Positions 55,653 to 64,000 of a DNA stretch of 64,000 bases are shown here, one piece after another (the stretch's first letter is position 1; every line of letters starts with the position of its first letter). Where the stretch lies: positions 26,980 to 90,979 of the forward strand of contig JAFLRR010000010.1 in NCBI GenBank assembly GCA_022511345.1, given 5' to 3'. Under the pieces are notes generated by a model that had not been told where the DNA came from, ran no database searches, and was given only the letters and a program-made list of their open reading frames with translations. This DNA is from Alistipes sp. (GTDB lineage Bacteria > Bacteroidota > Bacteroidia > Bacteroidales > Rikenellaceae). Made by a program: the position numbers and the translations under genes.

Positions 55653-57326
55653 CTATTCTATCGGTCCGGTGTAGGGGCCGATTATCACGCCGTTGAATCC
55701 CCGGGCCACATGGGTGCTGAGGTTGCGTGCATCGACTCCGCCGGCTGCCTGAACAGAGGTGCCGTCGGCAAACGAGGCGCTGAATGCGCAGCTGCCGCCA
55801 TCGCAGGCCACCGACAACTCGACCCAGCCCGAAGCCTGGGCCGCCGTGAGCGGCAGCGACGCTATGCGCTCGGCAGAATCCTTCTCGCAGCGCTCGACGA
55901 TAAGTCTCTGCGCGCCATCCTCGAGCGTCTTGCCGAAGAGTATGTAGTGGCGGTCGTTCTGGTAGAGGGCAATGCCTGCAAAGGCGCCTTCGGACGGTGT
56001 GAATGTCATACGCGTCGAGGCATCGAACGAGGTGTGTTGCTGCCTGAAACCTACGAACGAGGGGCTTGCCGTGCCGGTCGATATGGCTATGCCGTTGTCG
56101 CTGAGCGTAAGTCCGCGGCGCGAGGTCTGCGGCATGCCGTGACGGGGCGTGCGAATCATTATCCATCGGCCGTCGAGTCCCTCGGCAAAGTCGGTGCTCC
56201 AGGCGAAGTTGCCGGTGGTGGGTGAGTCGCATGACTCCAGCCCGCTCTTGCGTACTACGGTCGGCACGGCCTCTCCGGCGGCGAGTATCACGGGCGTGTC
56301 GTCGGTCCACTCGACAGGCAGCAGGAACGTTTCGCGGCCCGTGTTGTAGTGGTTGCCGTCATAGGGCCGGCAGCCGTGGAATATGGCATACCACTCGCCG
56401 TCGGGCGTCTCGATTATGTCGGCATGGCCCGTGCAGGTCACTTTGTCCTCGCGCTGCTCGGGCAGGTCGCGCTGCGTGAGTATGGGGTTGATGGCGCAGG
56501 GGGTGTAGGGACCGAGCGCATTGTCGGCCGAGAGAGCTATCTGCGAGTGATACTCGTAGGTTCCGCCCTCGGCGGCCAGCAGATAGTAGTGGCCGTTGCG
56601 CTTGTAGACGCGCGGACCCTCGAGCCACTCGGGCTGCGCCGCAAAGTCGAGACCTCCGTCGAGCAGAAGCGTAGGTTGTCCGACAACGCGGTCGTTGTCG
56701 GTGTCGTACTCCCACATCCACAGTGCTCTGTGGCTGTTCCACTGGCGCTCCTGTGGCGGCATTCCGTTGTGCAGGAGGTAGGCCTTGCCGTCGTCGTCGA
56801 AGAATAGCGACGGGTCGATGCCCTCGACCTCGGGCAGAGCTATGGGGTCGCTCCAGTTGCCCTCGAACGGGTCGCGGCACTTGATTACGTAGTTCTCGAT
56901 GCCGTCGACGCAGGTGTTGATTATATAAAATGTGTCGTTGTGCGGATTGTAGCTTATGTCGGGAGCATATACCGCGCGGTTGAATCCCAGCGAATCGAGC
57001 GGCAGCTGGTCGGGGCGGTCTATGGCCGAGCCTATCTGCCTCCAGTGCACCATGTCGCGGCTGTGAAATACCGGCAGGGCGGGGTAGAATGCGAACGTCG
57101 AGGTGACCAGGAAATAGTCGTCGCCTTTGCGGCATATGCTCGGGTCGGAGTAGAATCCCGCGATTACGGGGTTGAGATACTCGTTTCGGGCATCTATCGT
57201 GCGTTCGAAGCGGGCGTCGTGGCCGCTGTAGGCGAAGCTGGCGAAAGTCGCCTTGCGCGGCGACTGACAAGCCGCGACCGTTAAGGCCGCGGCTGCCAGC
57301 ATGATGTGTTTAAGGGTGGTATTCAC
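55653..57326 (-). CDS. GH43 family glycosidase, lipoprotein
   Basis: 557 residues if the GTG at 57326 is used (lipobox V-A-A-C20). The ATG at 57302 would cut the basic N-terminus, and longer frames run into the upstream gene. The five-bladed propeller (~50-330) keeps the GH43 triad: Asp61 (G-F-Y-S-D-P), Asp171 (G-I-D-P-S) and Glu236 (E-G-P-R). The C-terminal ~190 residues resemble the beta-sandwich of GH43_12-type enzymes. It probably releases arabinose or xylose from plant or host glycans. 11 bp separate it from the threonine dehydrogenase gene. Confidence 0.88.
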   Translation of the reverse strand: MNTTLKHIMLAAAALTVAACQSPRKATFASFAYSGHDARFERTIDARNEYLNPVIAGFYSDPSICRKGDDYFLVTSTFAFYPALPVFHSRDMVHWRQIGSAIDRPDQLPLDSLGFNRAVYAPDISYNPHNDTFYIINTCVDGIENYVIKCRDPFEGNWSDPIALPEVEGIDPSLFFDDDGKAYLLHNGMPPQERQWNSHRALWMWEYDTDNDRVVGQPTLLLDGGLDFAAQPEWLEGPRVYKRNGHYYLLAAEGGTYEYHSQIALSADNALGPYTPCAINPILTQRDLPEQREDKVTCTGHADIIETPDGEWYAIFHGCRPYDGNHYNTGRETFLLPVEWTDDTPVILAAGEAVPTVVRKSGLESCDSPTTGNFAWSTDFAEGLDGRWIMIRTPRHGMPQTSRRGLTLSDNGIAISTGTASPSFVGFRQQHTSFDASTRMTFTPSEGAFAGIALYQNDRHYILFGKTLEDGAQRLIVERCEKDSAERIASLPLTAAQASGWVELSVACDGGSCAFSASFADGTSVQAAGGVDARNLSTHVARGFNGVIIGPYTGPIE

Positions 57327-57337
57327 TGTTGCTGTTT

Positions 57338-58282
57338 TCAGAGTTGCTTTTTGCGTATTACCTCGAGCATGTCGTCGGTCATGGCCGACAGGTCCCACTC
57401 GGGTTTCCATCCCCACTCCTGGCGGGCGCACGAGTCGTCCAGCGAGTTGGGCCAGCTCTCGGCTATGGCCTTCTTCACGGGGTCCACGTCGTAGTCCATT
57501 GTGAAGTCGGGTATGCGCTTCTTTATCTCGGCGCAGATTATCTCGGGTGTGAAGCTCATCGAGGCCAGGTTGAAGCTGTTGCGGTGAACGAGCTTCGCGG
57601 GGTCTGCCTCCATCAGCTCGACGCATGCGCGCAGCGCATCGGGCATGTAGAGCATGTCCATATATACGTCAGCCGGCACGGGACAGGTGAAATGTCCGCT
57701 GCGCACGGCCTCGTAATAGATTTCAACGGCATAGTCGGTCGTTCCGCCGCCCGGGAGGGTGACATTCGAGATGATGCCCGGGAAGCGCACCGAGCGGGTG
57801 TCGACGCCGAACTTGTGGAAGTAGTAGTTGCTCAGCAGCTCGCCCGTGACCTTGCATACGCCGTAGATTGTCGTGGGCTGCATGACGGTATCCTGCGGAG
57901 TCTGGTCCTTGGGCGAAGTGGGGCCGAAGGCGCCGATGGAGCTGGGGGTGAAGAGCGCGCACTTGTTCTCGCGAGCCACCTCCAAAGAGTTCATCAGCGC
58001 ACCTATGTTTACATTCCATGCCATCTGCGGATTGCGCTCTCCGACGGCCGACAGCAGTGCCACGAGGTTGAATATGGTGTCTACCTTGTGACGGGTCACG
58101 ACCGAAGCCATGGCTGTGGCATCCAGCGCATTGAGCACTTCGAAGGGACCCTCCTGGCCCAATGTCTCGGATTCGCGCACGTCGGTAGCGATTACGTTGC
58201 TGCCTCCGTAGATTTTGCGCAGATAACTTGTGAGCTCGGAGCCAATCTGGCCTCCGGCGCCTACAATAAGTATTCTTTTCAT
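57338..58282 (-). CDS. SDR-type L-threonine 3-dehydrogenase / epimerase-fold
   Basis: 314 residues. NAD-binding G-A-G-G-Q-I-G near residue 8, catalytic Y140-x3-K144, Ser114/115, and the L-L-S-A-V-G-E and W-N-V-N motifs typical of the Bacteroidetes NAD-dependent threonine dehydrogenases (UDP-galactose epimerase-like fold). It oxidises L-threonine to 2-amino-3-ketobutyrate. No kbl gene is adjacent. A near-consensus TACCTTTA lies at 58309-58316. Confidence 0.8.
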   Translation of the reverse strand: MKRILIVGAGGQIGSELTSYLRKIYGGSNVIATDVRESETLGQEGPFEVLNALDATAMASVVTRHKVDTIFNLVALLSAVGERNPQMAWNVNIGALMNSLEVARENKCALFTPSSIGAFGPTSPKDQTPQDTVMQPTTIYGVCKVTGELLSNYYFHKFGVDTRSVRFPGIISNVTLPGGGTTDYAVEIYYEAVRSGHFTCPVPADVYMDMLYMPDALRACVELMEADPAKLVHRNSFNLASMSFTPEIICAEIKKRIPDFTMDYDVDPVKKAIAESWPNSLDDSCARQEWGWKPEWDLSAMTDDMLEVIRKKQL

Positions 58283-58345
58283 ATAGTTCGAGTAGTTGTT
58301 ATTTTGAGTAAAGGTACAAAATAATTATTAATTTTTACGATTTTT

Positions 58346-58376
58346 TTTGCTAATTCGGATTTGTTTTGTACTTTTG
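58346..58376 (+). promoter_or_regulatory. tRNA-Thr promoter
   Basis: TTTG (58346-58349), 19-bp spacer, TACTTTTG (58369-58376), 25 bp before the tRNA. Confidence 0.75.
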
Positions 58377-58401
58377 TGTCCCGAAACAACGAATGTTGAT
58401 T

Positions 58402-58473
<72 letters not shown>

Positions 58474-58496
58474 CAAGACGACTCGAAGTCGCAATG

Positions 58497-58531
58497 CGCC
58501 ACCCGAAAAGGTGGCGTAATTCTTTTTTTTT
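58497..58531 (+). terminator. tRNA-Thr terminator
   Basis: CGCCACC / GGTGGCG with loop CGAAAA, then TAATTC and nine Ts. Confidence 0.8.
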
Positions 58532-58550
58532 GCATTGCGATAATGGTCAT

Positions 58551-58586
58551 AAAAAACCTCTGCTCCAGACAGGAGCAGAGGTTTTT
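58551..58586. terminator. Terminator of fimbrial locus 2
   Basis: Stem CCTCTGCTCC / GGAGCAGAGG with A- and T-tracts on both sides; 57 bp after the last fimbrial gene on the minus strand. Confidence 0.85.
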
Positions 58587-58642
58587 GCTTTCAGGCCACT
58601 GTTTCGGCAGGCCTCTCAGACCGTGGCCGAAAGATTGCCGGT

Positions 58643-61600
58643 CTATTGGAAGATGCACTTGTCGGCATCGATGCCGAGGAACTCCTGGACGTTCTCCTCG
58701 GTCAGCACCTGCTCGTCGTCGGCCTTGCCGTAGCGGCAGTTCGAGAAGGTCAGCTTGTCGCCGTCCGGCAGATTGCTCGTGTCGAAGGTGAAGCCGTCGC
58801 GGAAGATGCAGTCGGTGAACGAAGTTGCGCATCCGGGGTTGCAGGAGCCCGAGCCGCTGTTTTCGCTGGTACCCGAACCCTTGTAGAAGGCGGTCTTGGT
58901 GAAGGTCACCGACTGATAGTCGGCTCCGTACTCGGTGATACCTCTCAGGTCGCACTTCTCGACCGTCAGTGTCGCACCGTCGGGAACCTCATTGTCCTGG
59001 ATGGTGTACTTCACATCGTAAACGGCCAGGTTCGTGAGCTTGACATCCTTGGCGTTGTCGAGCAGTATGCCGGTCTCGACTGATGGCTCGCCGTTGATTA
59101 TAAGGTTCTCGACCGTAACCGTACCCTTGTCGCCAGTGATGCCGATGCCGTATGTGGTCTTGCCGTTTACGTCGGGTATGATGTTGAGGCTGTACAAAGG
59201 CTCGTTGCGGCTGCCGATGAGGGTGTAACCGTTGTTCTGTGCATTCTCTTTCCAATCCTCGCCGGGGGCTTTGCTGACGTCGATGAAGAGTCCGTAAGCA
59301 TAGCTGTCGTCGAAGTAGGAGGGCCGGCCCGTGATGTGCGAATCGAGCGTCAGTTTGGTGCCGTACTGTCCGTCCAATTTGGGGAAGAGGTCGAGCGGCA
59401 TGTTCTTAATTTCGCTGAAACCGTTGCCGTTGGGGTAAGCCGTACTTTTCTTCGTTCCCGACTGGAACACGTTGAGCGTTATGTTGGTGCATGTCGTGTT
59501 AATGGTCGTCAGAGTGCGATTTTGTCCGTATAAGTAGCAATCAGGTTCTGTAGTAGAGCGCTCGGGGTATTTGTTGTTTATACTTGCACCGCCGGTGTTG
59601 TACTCGTCGAGAATCATCAGCACATCGCTCATCGAGCAGTTTGTGACCGTATGGTCTGCGTTGCGCGAATAGCCTATCATACCTCCGACGATAAAACCGC
59701 TTTTAATCGTCGAGTTGCTAATATGGCAATTTGTAAGTATCACGTTGTTGCTGCCGCCTGTACTGCCGACGAATCCGCCTACATTGGCATCATTGTCGGG
59801 ATTGTTTTCATCGCTGTAGCCGATAATGGTGCTGGAGTCGATGGAGCAGTTCTCTATCCTCAATCCGGGCGATTGTCCTTTCATGCCATAATAGCCTACG
59901 AAGCCGCCCACATTCCAGTCGCCCTCGATAGTGAGATCATAGAGCTGGACATTTTTAATAGTCGCCCATTCACGTGCAAGGGATACAAATCCCGCATTAC
60001 CCTTTACCTTCCACCAGGTGTCTTCGGAGTCATGCTTCTGATTTGCCACGTGCATATGGCTGATTGTGTGGCCGCAGCCGTCGATTTCGCCTTTGAATGC
60101 ATAGGTCGTTGGCGGAGGAGATTGAGTTTTGCTCTCATAGTAATACATTTGCGAAGAGATAGGCACCCATCTGAGTCCTTCGCCGACAACATCTTCATAT
60201 TTCGAGAAGTCGATATCGTTGGTCAGAATAATCGAACTGTCGTCGAAAGTCCAAGGCATTACGAGATTTTTCTCTTCGTCCAGTTTATTGTAATTGTTTG
60301 CATTTGCACCGCCGCTCAGCAATCCGTGGCCTTTGATAATATCGAATATCGCAGCCTTGTATTTATCCAGACTCGGTTTGCCGTCTTCGTCGAGGAATGG
60401 AGCGTATGTCGTATCCTCGCCGTCGGCATCTTTCCATACGGGGATATCCGAATACTCGAAGGGCACACCGTTCGAACGGTTGGAAATCCACATCAGACCC
60501 TTGCCGTTGGATACGTGGAAATCGAGCCAGAATAAGTTGTAGTGCGACTTTTTACCCTGCGGCAGATCTGCACTGGGCACACCGCGGTAAGATTTTACGC
60601 TCACACCGTCGGCTATCTCGCCGTTCCACGTCTTGCCGTTGTCGCTCCAGTAGTCGTTGTCGTCGTACTTTGCGTTGACGTCGAGGATTATTCTCGCCTG
60701 TCCGGTCAGCGTCTCCTCCGAGAAGAGGATGTTAGTGCGGTAGTTGCTCCTGACGGGGACATTGGTCATGGGCAGAGCCTGAGGCTCGTAGCTTGTGTCG
60801 GTGTCGTAGTAGAAGGCCATGCTGGTGATGTCCACCGTTGCGGACTGGTCTATGCTGGGCGGCAGTATGTATCCCATGGATACCCATACGTACTGCTCCT
60901 TTTCGCCGTTGCCGTCGGTGTCGACCTCCAGATAAGGGTTCTTTATCTGCTGACCGCCGAGCTGCATGTTGTGGGGAATAACGGCCTTTGCATAGTTGGC
61001 CGTGGTGTATCCCTGGGTGTTGCCGCCCACGTCGTCGGGGCTGACTACGGCGTTGTCCACCAGATTGAACTTGCGTCCTACGCCCAATATGCTGATGGCC
61101 GACTCGGTAATGTTCATATTGCTGTTCTGCATAATCTCCCAGGCCGCCTTGGCAATACCCACGTTGATCTGCGCGAAGGGACGCTTGAGGATTATCTCCT
61201 GCGAAGAGGTCGCGTCGCTTCGGCTGACGGTGAGCTCGACGCTTTTGCAGAAGGCGTCGCGCGCCTCGTCGTTGTTGAGCTGTCCCGAGTGGTCGTCGTC
61301 GTTGTCTTCATACCTGATTTCGATATTCTTCAGGTCGGAGGTGTCGTAATAGGTGTCGCCGGTTTCGGACTGTGCCCAGAATACGACCTTGTATGTCATG
61401 CCCTTCACCAGGTTCAGCGTCAGGCTGACGGGGAAGTGCGTGCCGGTCATTCGTATCTGGCTCTCGCCGTCTATGGTCAGAGGCTGTCCGTCGGCGGTGT
61501 AGAGCGCATAGATGAGCGTCGTGGCCCTTGTCCCGTCGCTGATTGTGGGGTCGGCATCGTAGTCGGGGTCTATGGCGCGGGTCTGCGAACTGTTTTCGAG

Positions 61601-61729
61601 GCCGAGCGAGAAAGTCACGGTCGTCTTATCGCCCGACTGATAGGGGTCGGCGATGAAATCCTCGGAACAGGATGCCGACAACAGCAGAACGACTGCTGCC
61701 GACAGATATCTGAAAATATTACGTTTCAT
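58643..61729 (-). CDS. DUF6562 fimbrillin-like protein with beta-helix passenger (locus 2)
   Basis: 1028 residues from the ATG at 61729 (61738 is an alternative). Lipobox S-A-S-C. The N-terminal ~370 residues form the DUF6562 module, sharing Q-T-R-A, F-W-A-Q-S and V-P-V-R-S-N-Y-R-T-N with the other three proteins. The remainder consists of glycine-rich V-G-G-F-V-G repeats and parallel beta-helix-like units; it ends in short S/N/G repeats. Probable fimbrial tip or variable subunit. Last gene of locus 2, 15 bp after the previous gene. Confidence 0.8.
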   Translation of the reverse strand: MKRNIFRYLSAAVVLLLSASCSEDFIADPYQSGDKTTVTFSLGLENSSQTRAIDPDYDADPTISDGTRATTLIYALYTADGQPLTIDGESQIRMTGTHFPVSLTLNLVKGMTYKVVFWAQSETGDTYYDTSDLKNIEIRYEDNDDDHSGQLNNDEARDAFCKSVELTVSRSDATSSQEIILKRPFAQINVGIAKAAWEIMQNSNMNITESAISILGVGRKFNLVDNAVVSPDDVGGNTQGYTTANYAKAVIPHNMQLGGQQIKNPYLEVDTDGNGEKEQYVWVSMGYILPPSIDQSATVDITSMAFYYDTDTSYEPQALPMTNVPVRSNYRTNILFSEETLTGQARIILDVNAKYDDNDYWSDNGKTWNGEIADGVSVKSYRGVPSADLPQGKKSHYNLFWLDFHVSNGKGLMWISNRSNGVPFEYSDIPVWKDADGEDTTYAPFLDEDGKPSLDKYKAAIFDIIKGHGLLSGGANANNYNKLDEEKNLVMPWTFDDSSIILTNDIDFSKYEDVVGEGLRWVPISSQMYYYESKTQSPPPTTYAFKGEIDGCGHTISHMHVANQKHDSEDTWWKVKGNAGFVSLAREWATIKNVQLYDLTIEGDWNVGGFVGYYGMKGQSPGLRIENCSIDSSTIIGYSDENNPDNDANVGGFVGSTGGSNNVILTNCHISNSTIKSGFIVGGMIGYSRNADHTVTNCSMSDVLMILDEYNTGGASINNKYPERSTTEPDCYLYGQNRTLTTINTTCTNITLNVFQSGTKKSTAYPNGNGFSEIKNMPLDLFPKLDGQYGTKLTLDSHITGRPSYFDDSYAYGLFIDVSKAPGEDWKENAQNNGYTLIGSRNEPLYSLNIIPDVNGKTTYGIGITGDKGTVTVENLIINGEPSVETGILLDNAKDVKLTNLAVYDVKYTIQDNEVPDGATLTVEKCDLRGITEYGADYQSVTFTKTAFYKGSGTSENSGSGSCNPGCATSFTDCIFRDGFTFDTSNLPDGDKLTFSNCRYGKADDEQVLTEENVQEFLGIDADKCIFQ

Positions 61730-61743
61730 AATATTCATTGTTT

Positions 61744-62898
61744 TTAGTTGCCACTATTGTCGCTCCAGTTGTCTTCGCTGTCTTGGTCATTCCTGATGTT
61801 GCTGTCATCCTCGTCGTAGTTGGGGTCCAGATGCAGCAGCAGGGTGGTCTTGTTTGCAGGGTCGAACAGGATGTTGGTGCGATGGTTGCGCTGTACGGGC
61901 ACGAATGGTATCTCCTCGAGATCGGTTTCGTACTCCGAGCCGTCTTCGTAATAGAATTTCAGGTTGCTTATGTCCACCGTGGTTCTGTAGGTGCTGGTTC
62001 CGTTGTTCTGGTCGGGAGCCAGGATGTAGCACATCGACAGCCAAACGAACTCTTCGGTATCGGCTATCTGTCCGTTGTTGTCTATGTCGACCTGCAGATA
62101 CTGGCCCAGGGTCGAGCCGTCGATCTCCATCGTTGAGGGAGTCGCGGATACCGCATATTCGGCGTCGACGATGTTTGCCGAGGCGGTGCCCACGTTGTTG
62201 CTGTAGAGGTCGAAGAGGTTGCTCACATTCTTGACCGTGATGGACGATTTGGTTATATCGCCGTTTGTGGAGTGGCTTTTCATCAGCTCGTAGCCAGCCT
62301 TCGTAAAGCCGACGTTGATTTGTGCGAACGGACGCTTGAGGGTGATTGTAACCTCCTTGTCGTTGTCGCTCTGCGAGAGAATCAGCGTGTATCTTGCGCA
62401 GAAAGCGTCGCGCAGCTCGTCGTTGTTGGCGGCATTCTCATACTTGACCTGGATGTTCTTCAGGTCGTTGGTGTCGTAGTAGGTGTCGCCGTTTTCGGAC
62501 TGAGCCCAGAAGACCATCGTGTACTCCAGACCCTTCACCAGTTCGAAGGCCGGAAGCTCATGCGGGAACTCGATGCCGTCGATTTTGGCTCTTGTCACCA
62601 GCCTGTCCTCCGTGGGCGTCTCTTCTTCCGATTTGTAGTTGGGGTTGGTTATCTTCACCAGGTCGCCCTTGTTGTTGTATATGGCGTAAATGAGCGTTGT
62701 AGCCCGTGTGCCGTCGCTGATAGCGGGCTGACCTTCGGCACGCGTCTGGGTGCGACCCTCGACTCCGAGCGAAATGGTTACGACAGCCGTGTCGTCCGAC
62801 AGATAAGGATCGCTCTTCCCCAAATCAGGTTCGTTGGAGCATGATGCGGCAAACAGCAGAGCTGTTGCGCCAAGGCATCTGAAAAACAATTGTCTCAT
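61744..62898 (-). CDS. DUF6562 fimbrillin-like protein, module-only (locus 2)
   Basis: 384 residues, lipobox A-A-S-C. It has Q-T-R-A, G-T-R-A-T-T-L-I-Y-A-I-Y, F-W-A-Q-S-E-N-G-D-T-Y-Y-D, F-A-Q-I-N-V-G and V-P-V-Q-R-N-H-R-T-N-I. It ends in an acidic tail (D-E-D-D-S-N ... W-S-D-N-S-G-N), precisely where the 58643 protein continues into its passenger. It probably represents the minimal fimbrial subunit. Confidence 0.82.
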   Translation of the reverse strand: MRQLFFRCLGATALLFAASCSNEPDLGKSDPYLSDDTAVVTISLGVEGRTQTRAEGQPAISDGTRATTLIYAIYNNKGDLVKITNPNYKSEEETPTEDRLVTRAKIDGIEFPHELPAFELVKGLEYTMVFWAQSENGDTYYDTNDLKNIQVKYENAANNDELRDAFCARYTLILSQSDNDKEVTITLKRPFAQINVGFTKAGYELMKSHSTNGDITKSSITVKNVSNLFDLYSNNVGTASANIVDAEYAVSATPSTMEIDGSTLGQYLQVDIDNNGQIADTEEFVWLSMCYILAPDQNNGTSTYRTTVDISNLKFYYEDGSEYETDLEEIPFVPVQRNHRTNILFDPANKTTLLLHLDPNYDEDDSNIRNDQDSEDNWSDNSGN

Positions 62899-62924
62899 AG
62901 TCGTTCGTTATTTTTAAAATTTAA

Positions 62925-63947
62925 TTATTGCACTATATTGATGTCTCCGTCGAAGCCCGGGTCGATTCCGACGAATCCGCCCGAAGCATGCGCGGCCAGG
63001 AACTTGCCCCTGATTATGGTGTGACGGTCTCTGAGCAGCGGCACCAGGAATGGGTCGGTCATGGCTATCTCCTGGCCTGCCGCGTCGAATACTCCGATTT
63101 GCACGCGTGTCGAGGTTTCGTCGGCCCGCACGAGGAAATAGTCGACTGCCAGCGATATGGACGACGAGTCCAGCGCGGTTATTGCCGACTCGAAGCGCTC
63201 GTTGTAGCGCGAATCCACGAGCAAATCGGTCAATACGCTGTATGCGAACGGCGTATATCCCGTGTAGGCCAGTATGACCTTGTAATCCGACAGGTCGTTG
63301 CGCGTGGCGGCATTCTGGATGAAGTCCTCCACGCCCTCGGCTATAATCTGGAACTTGGCCTGCGGGCGGCGCATCTCGACCTGTACCGTCTGTGCAACCG
63401 GCTCCGAGGAGCTGGTTTTGTCTACGGTCACATCCATGGTGCCGCAGAATGCGTCGCGGTAGTCTGTGTTCAGAGTGTGGTCGAGCAGCACCACCTGGGC
63501 GAAGTCCGAGGCATCGTAGCGGGGCGCCTCGTCATATGTTTCTCTTATGTCGGCCCAAGCCATTACGGTGTATTCGCCCCACGGGAGTGTCGCCGTGGTC
63601 TCGAAATCGTACTCCTGCCCGTCGAGTTCGCTGGTGAAGAGATACTCCTGCAGAGGCGTGTCGATTGCGCTGCGCGTATCCGAGCGCGGGTATATGCGGA
63701 CTATGTAGCGGATGAATCCTTCGTGCTGCGTATTGTCGTAGCTCTCGGGAGTCGCAACAGCCGCCTCGGTCAGCTCCTTGGTATCTATATCATAGTAGTG
63801 CTCCCACACGGTCATTACGGGATGGAAGTTGAGTCTGATGACTAACTCGGCCTCGCCGATCTGGTCACGTTCAGGCCACTGGTGCACATCGCAGCCAGTC
63901 AATAACAGGTATGCGGCTGCCAGTATCATGAAGATGAATGTTCGCAT
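62925..63947 (-). CDS. Mfa2/FimB-like fimbrial lipoprotein (locus 2)
   Basis: 340 residues from the ATG at 63947. Lipobox L-L-T-G-C, then D-V-H-Q-W-P as in the locus 1 counterpart. It shares W-A-D, A-F-C-G-T, P-Q-A-K-F-Q-I-I-A and a C-terminal G-F-D-G with it. Its ATG overlaps the upstream gene's stop as TGATG, the same coupling as in locus 1. Candidate anchor lipoprotein; family by resemblance. Confidence 0.72.
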   Translation of the reverse strand: MRTFIFMILAAAYLLLTGCDVHQWPERDQIGEAELVIRLNFHPVMTVWEHYYDIDTKELTEAAVATPESYDNTQHEGFIRYIVRIYPRSDTRSAIDTPLQEYLFTSELDGQEYDFETTATLPWGEYTVMAWADIRETYDEAPRYDASDFAQVVLLDHTLNTDYRDAFCGTMDVTVDKTSSSEPVAQTVQVEMRRPQAKFQIIAEGVEDFIQNAATRNDLSDYKVILAYTGYTPFAYSVLTDLLVDSRYNERFESAITALDSSSISLAVDYFLVRADETSTRVQIGVFDAAGQEIAMTDPFLVPLLRDRHTIIRGKFLAAHASGGFVGIDPGFDGDINIVQ

Positions 63948-64000
63948 CACCGACGTCCTTTCTTATAGTATTTCTTCTTCAAATCGAACGAGTAAGCCAC
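63947..64000 (-). CDS. C-terminal end of a DUF3575 gene (locus 2), cut by window edge
   Basis: The minus strand reads V-A-Y-S-F-D-L-K-K-K-Y-Y-K-K-G-R-R then TGA, comparable to the locus 1 DUF3575 ending [12 protein letters not shown]. The gene continues outside the window. The stop overlaps the following ATG. Confidence 0.7.
   Translation of the reverse strand: MAYSFDLKKKYYKKGRR

Noticed and set aside
57327..57626. Longer N-terminus for the GH43 protein
   Set aside because: It would overlap the threonine dehydrogenase gene and has Arg-rich, non-signal sequence; the GTG at 57326 gives a normal lipoprotein signal.

Overview
The window is about 58% GC with a Bacteroidota vocabulary: TTTG / TAnnTTTG (-33/-7) promoters, almost no Shine-Dalgarno sequences, DUF4493/PCMD/DUF6562/DUF3575 surface proteins, and an S-x-P-S-R sulfatase. 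Together with the high GC this points to a gut Bacteroidales chromosome, most like Rikenellaceae (Alistipes); the genus is an inference.

Layout. 1-8.5 kb: a co-directional operon of exported proteins (DUF4493-like proteins, two paralogous outer-membrane barrels, two PCMD proteins). 8.6-23 kb: housekeeping genes (PAP2-like, rpoN, asnS, a LacZ-like protein lacking catalytic residues, rlmH, a LuxR-type regulator, an MBL-fold lipoprotein, rpsF-rpsR-rplI, a SpoU methyltransferase, rnz, trxB, a pseudokinase/WG protein with a VWA protein, cvfB and a methyltransferase). 23.1-28.2 kb: a five-gene minus-strand operon of Fe-S redox proteins with an ECF S component. 28.3-34.3 kb: a TauE/SafE permease, uvrA, cysS, a DUF4251 protein. 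34.4-36.7 kb: an LRR protein and a sulfatase. 37.0-45.0 kb: a fimbrial locus (DUF3575, Mfa2-like lipoprotein, two DUF6562 proteins with beta-helix passengers). 45-58 kb: tRNA-Ser, HU, tRNA-Arg, a FadL-like porin, tandem small RNA candidates, an ABC exporter, oxyR, a 6S-like RNA, trpS, a ClC channel, GH43, a threonine dehydrogenase and tRNA-Thr. 58.6-64 kb: a second fimbrial locus on the minus strand, running off the end.

The most striking element lies in front of fimbrial locus 1. An exact 18-bp inverted repeat (37019-37036 and 37197-37214) flanks 160 bp holding a full-consensus promoter aimed at the fimbrial genes. This is the architecture of an invertible ON/OFF promoter, and as sequenced it is ON. 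No recombinase is present in the window, so the invertase would act in trans. Flipping would aim the promoter at the LRR-sulfatase pair instead.

Two RNA loci also stand out. Two 102-bp direct repeats (47659 and 47883) share 42 identical bases and then a GNRA hairpin plus terminator whose stems covary, which looks like a tandem small RNA pair. A long imperfect hairpin at 51776-51919 resembles 6S RNA and can refold into a terminator. Functions of DUF-type genes are inferred from family resemblance by eye; no database search was run.
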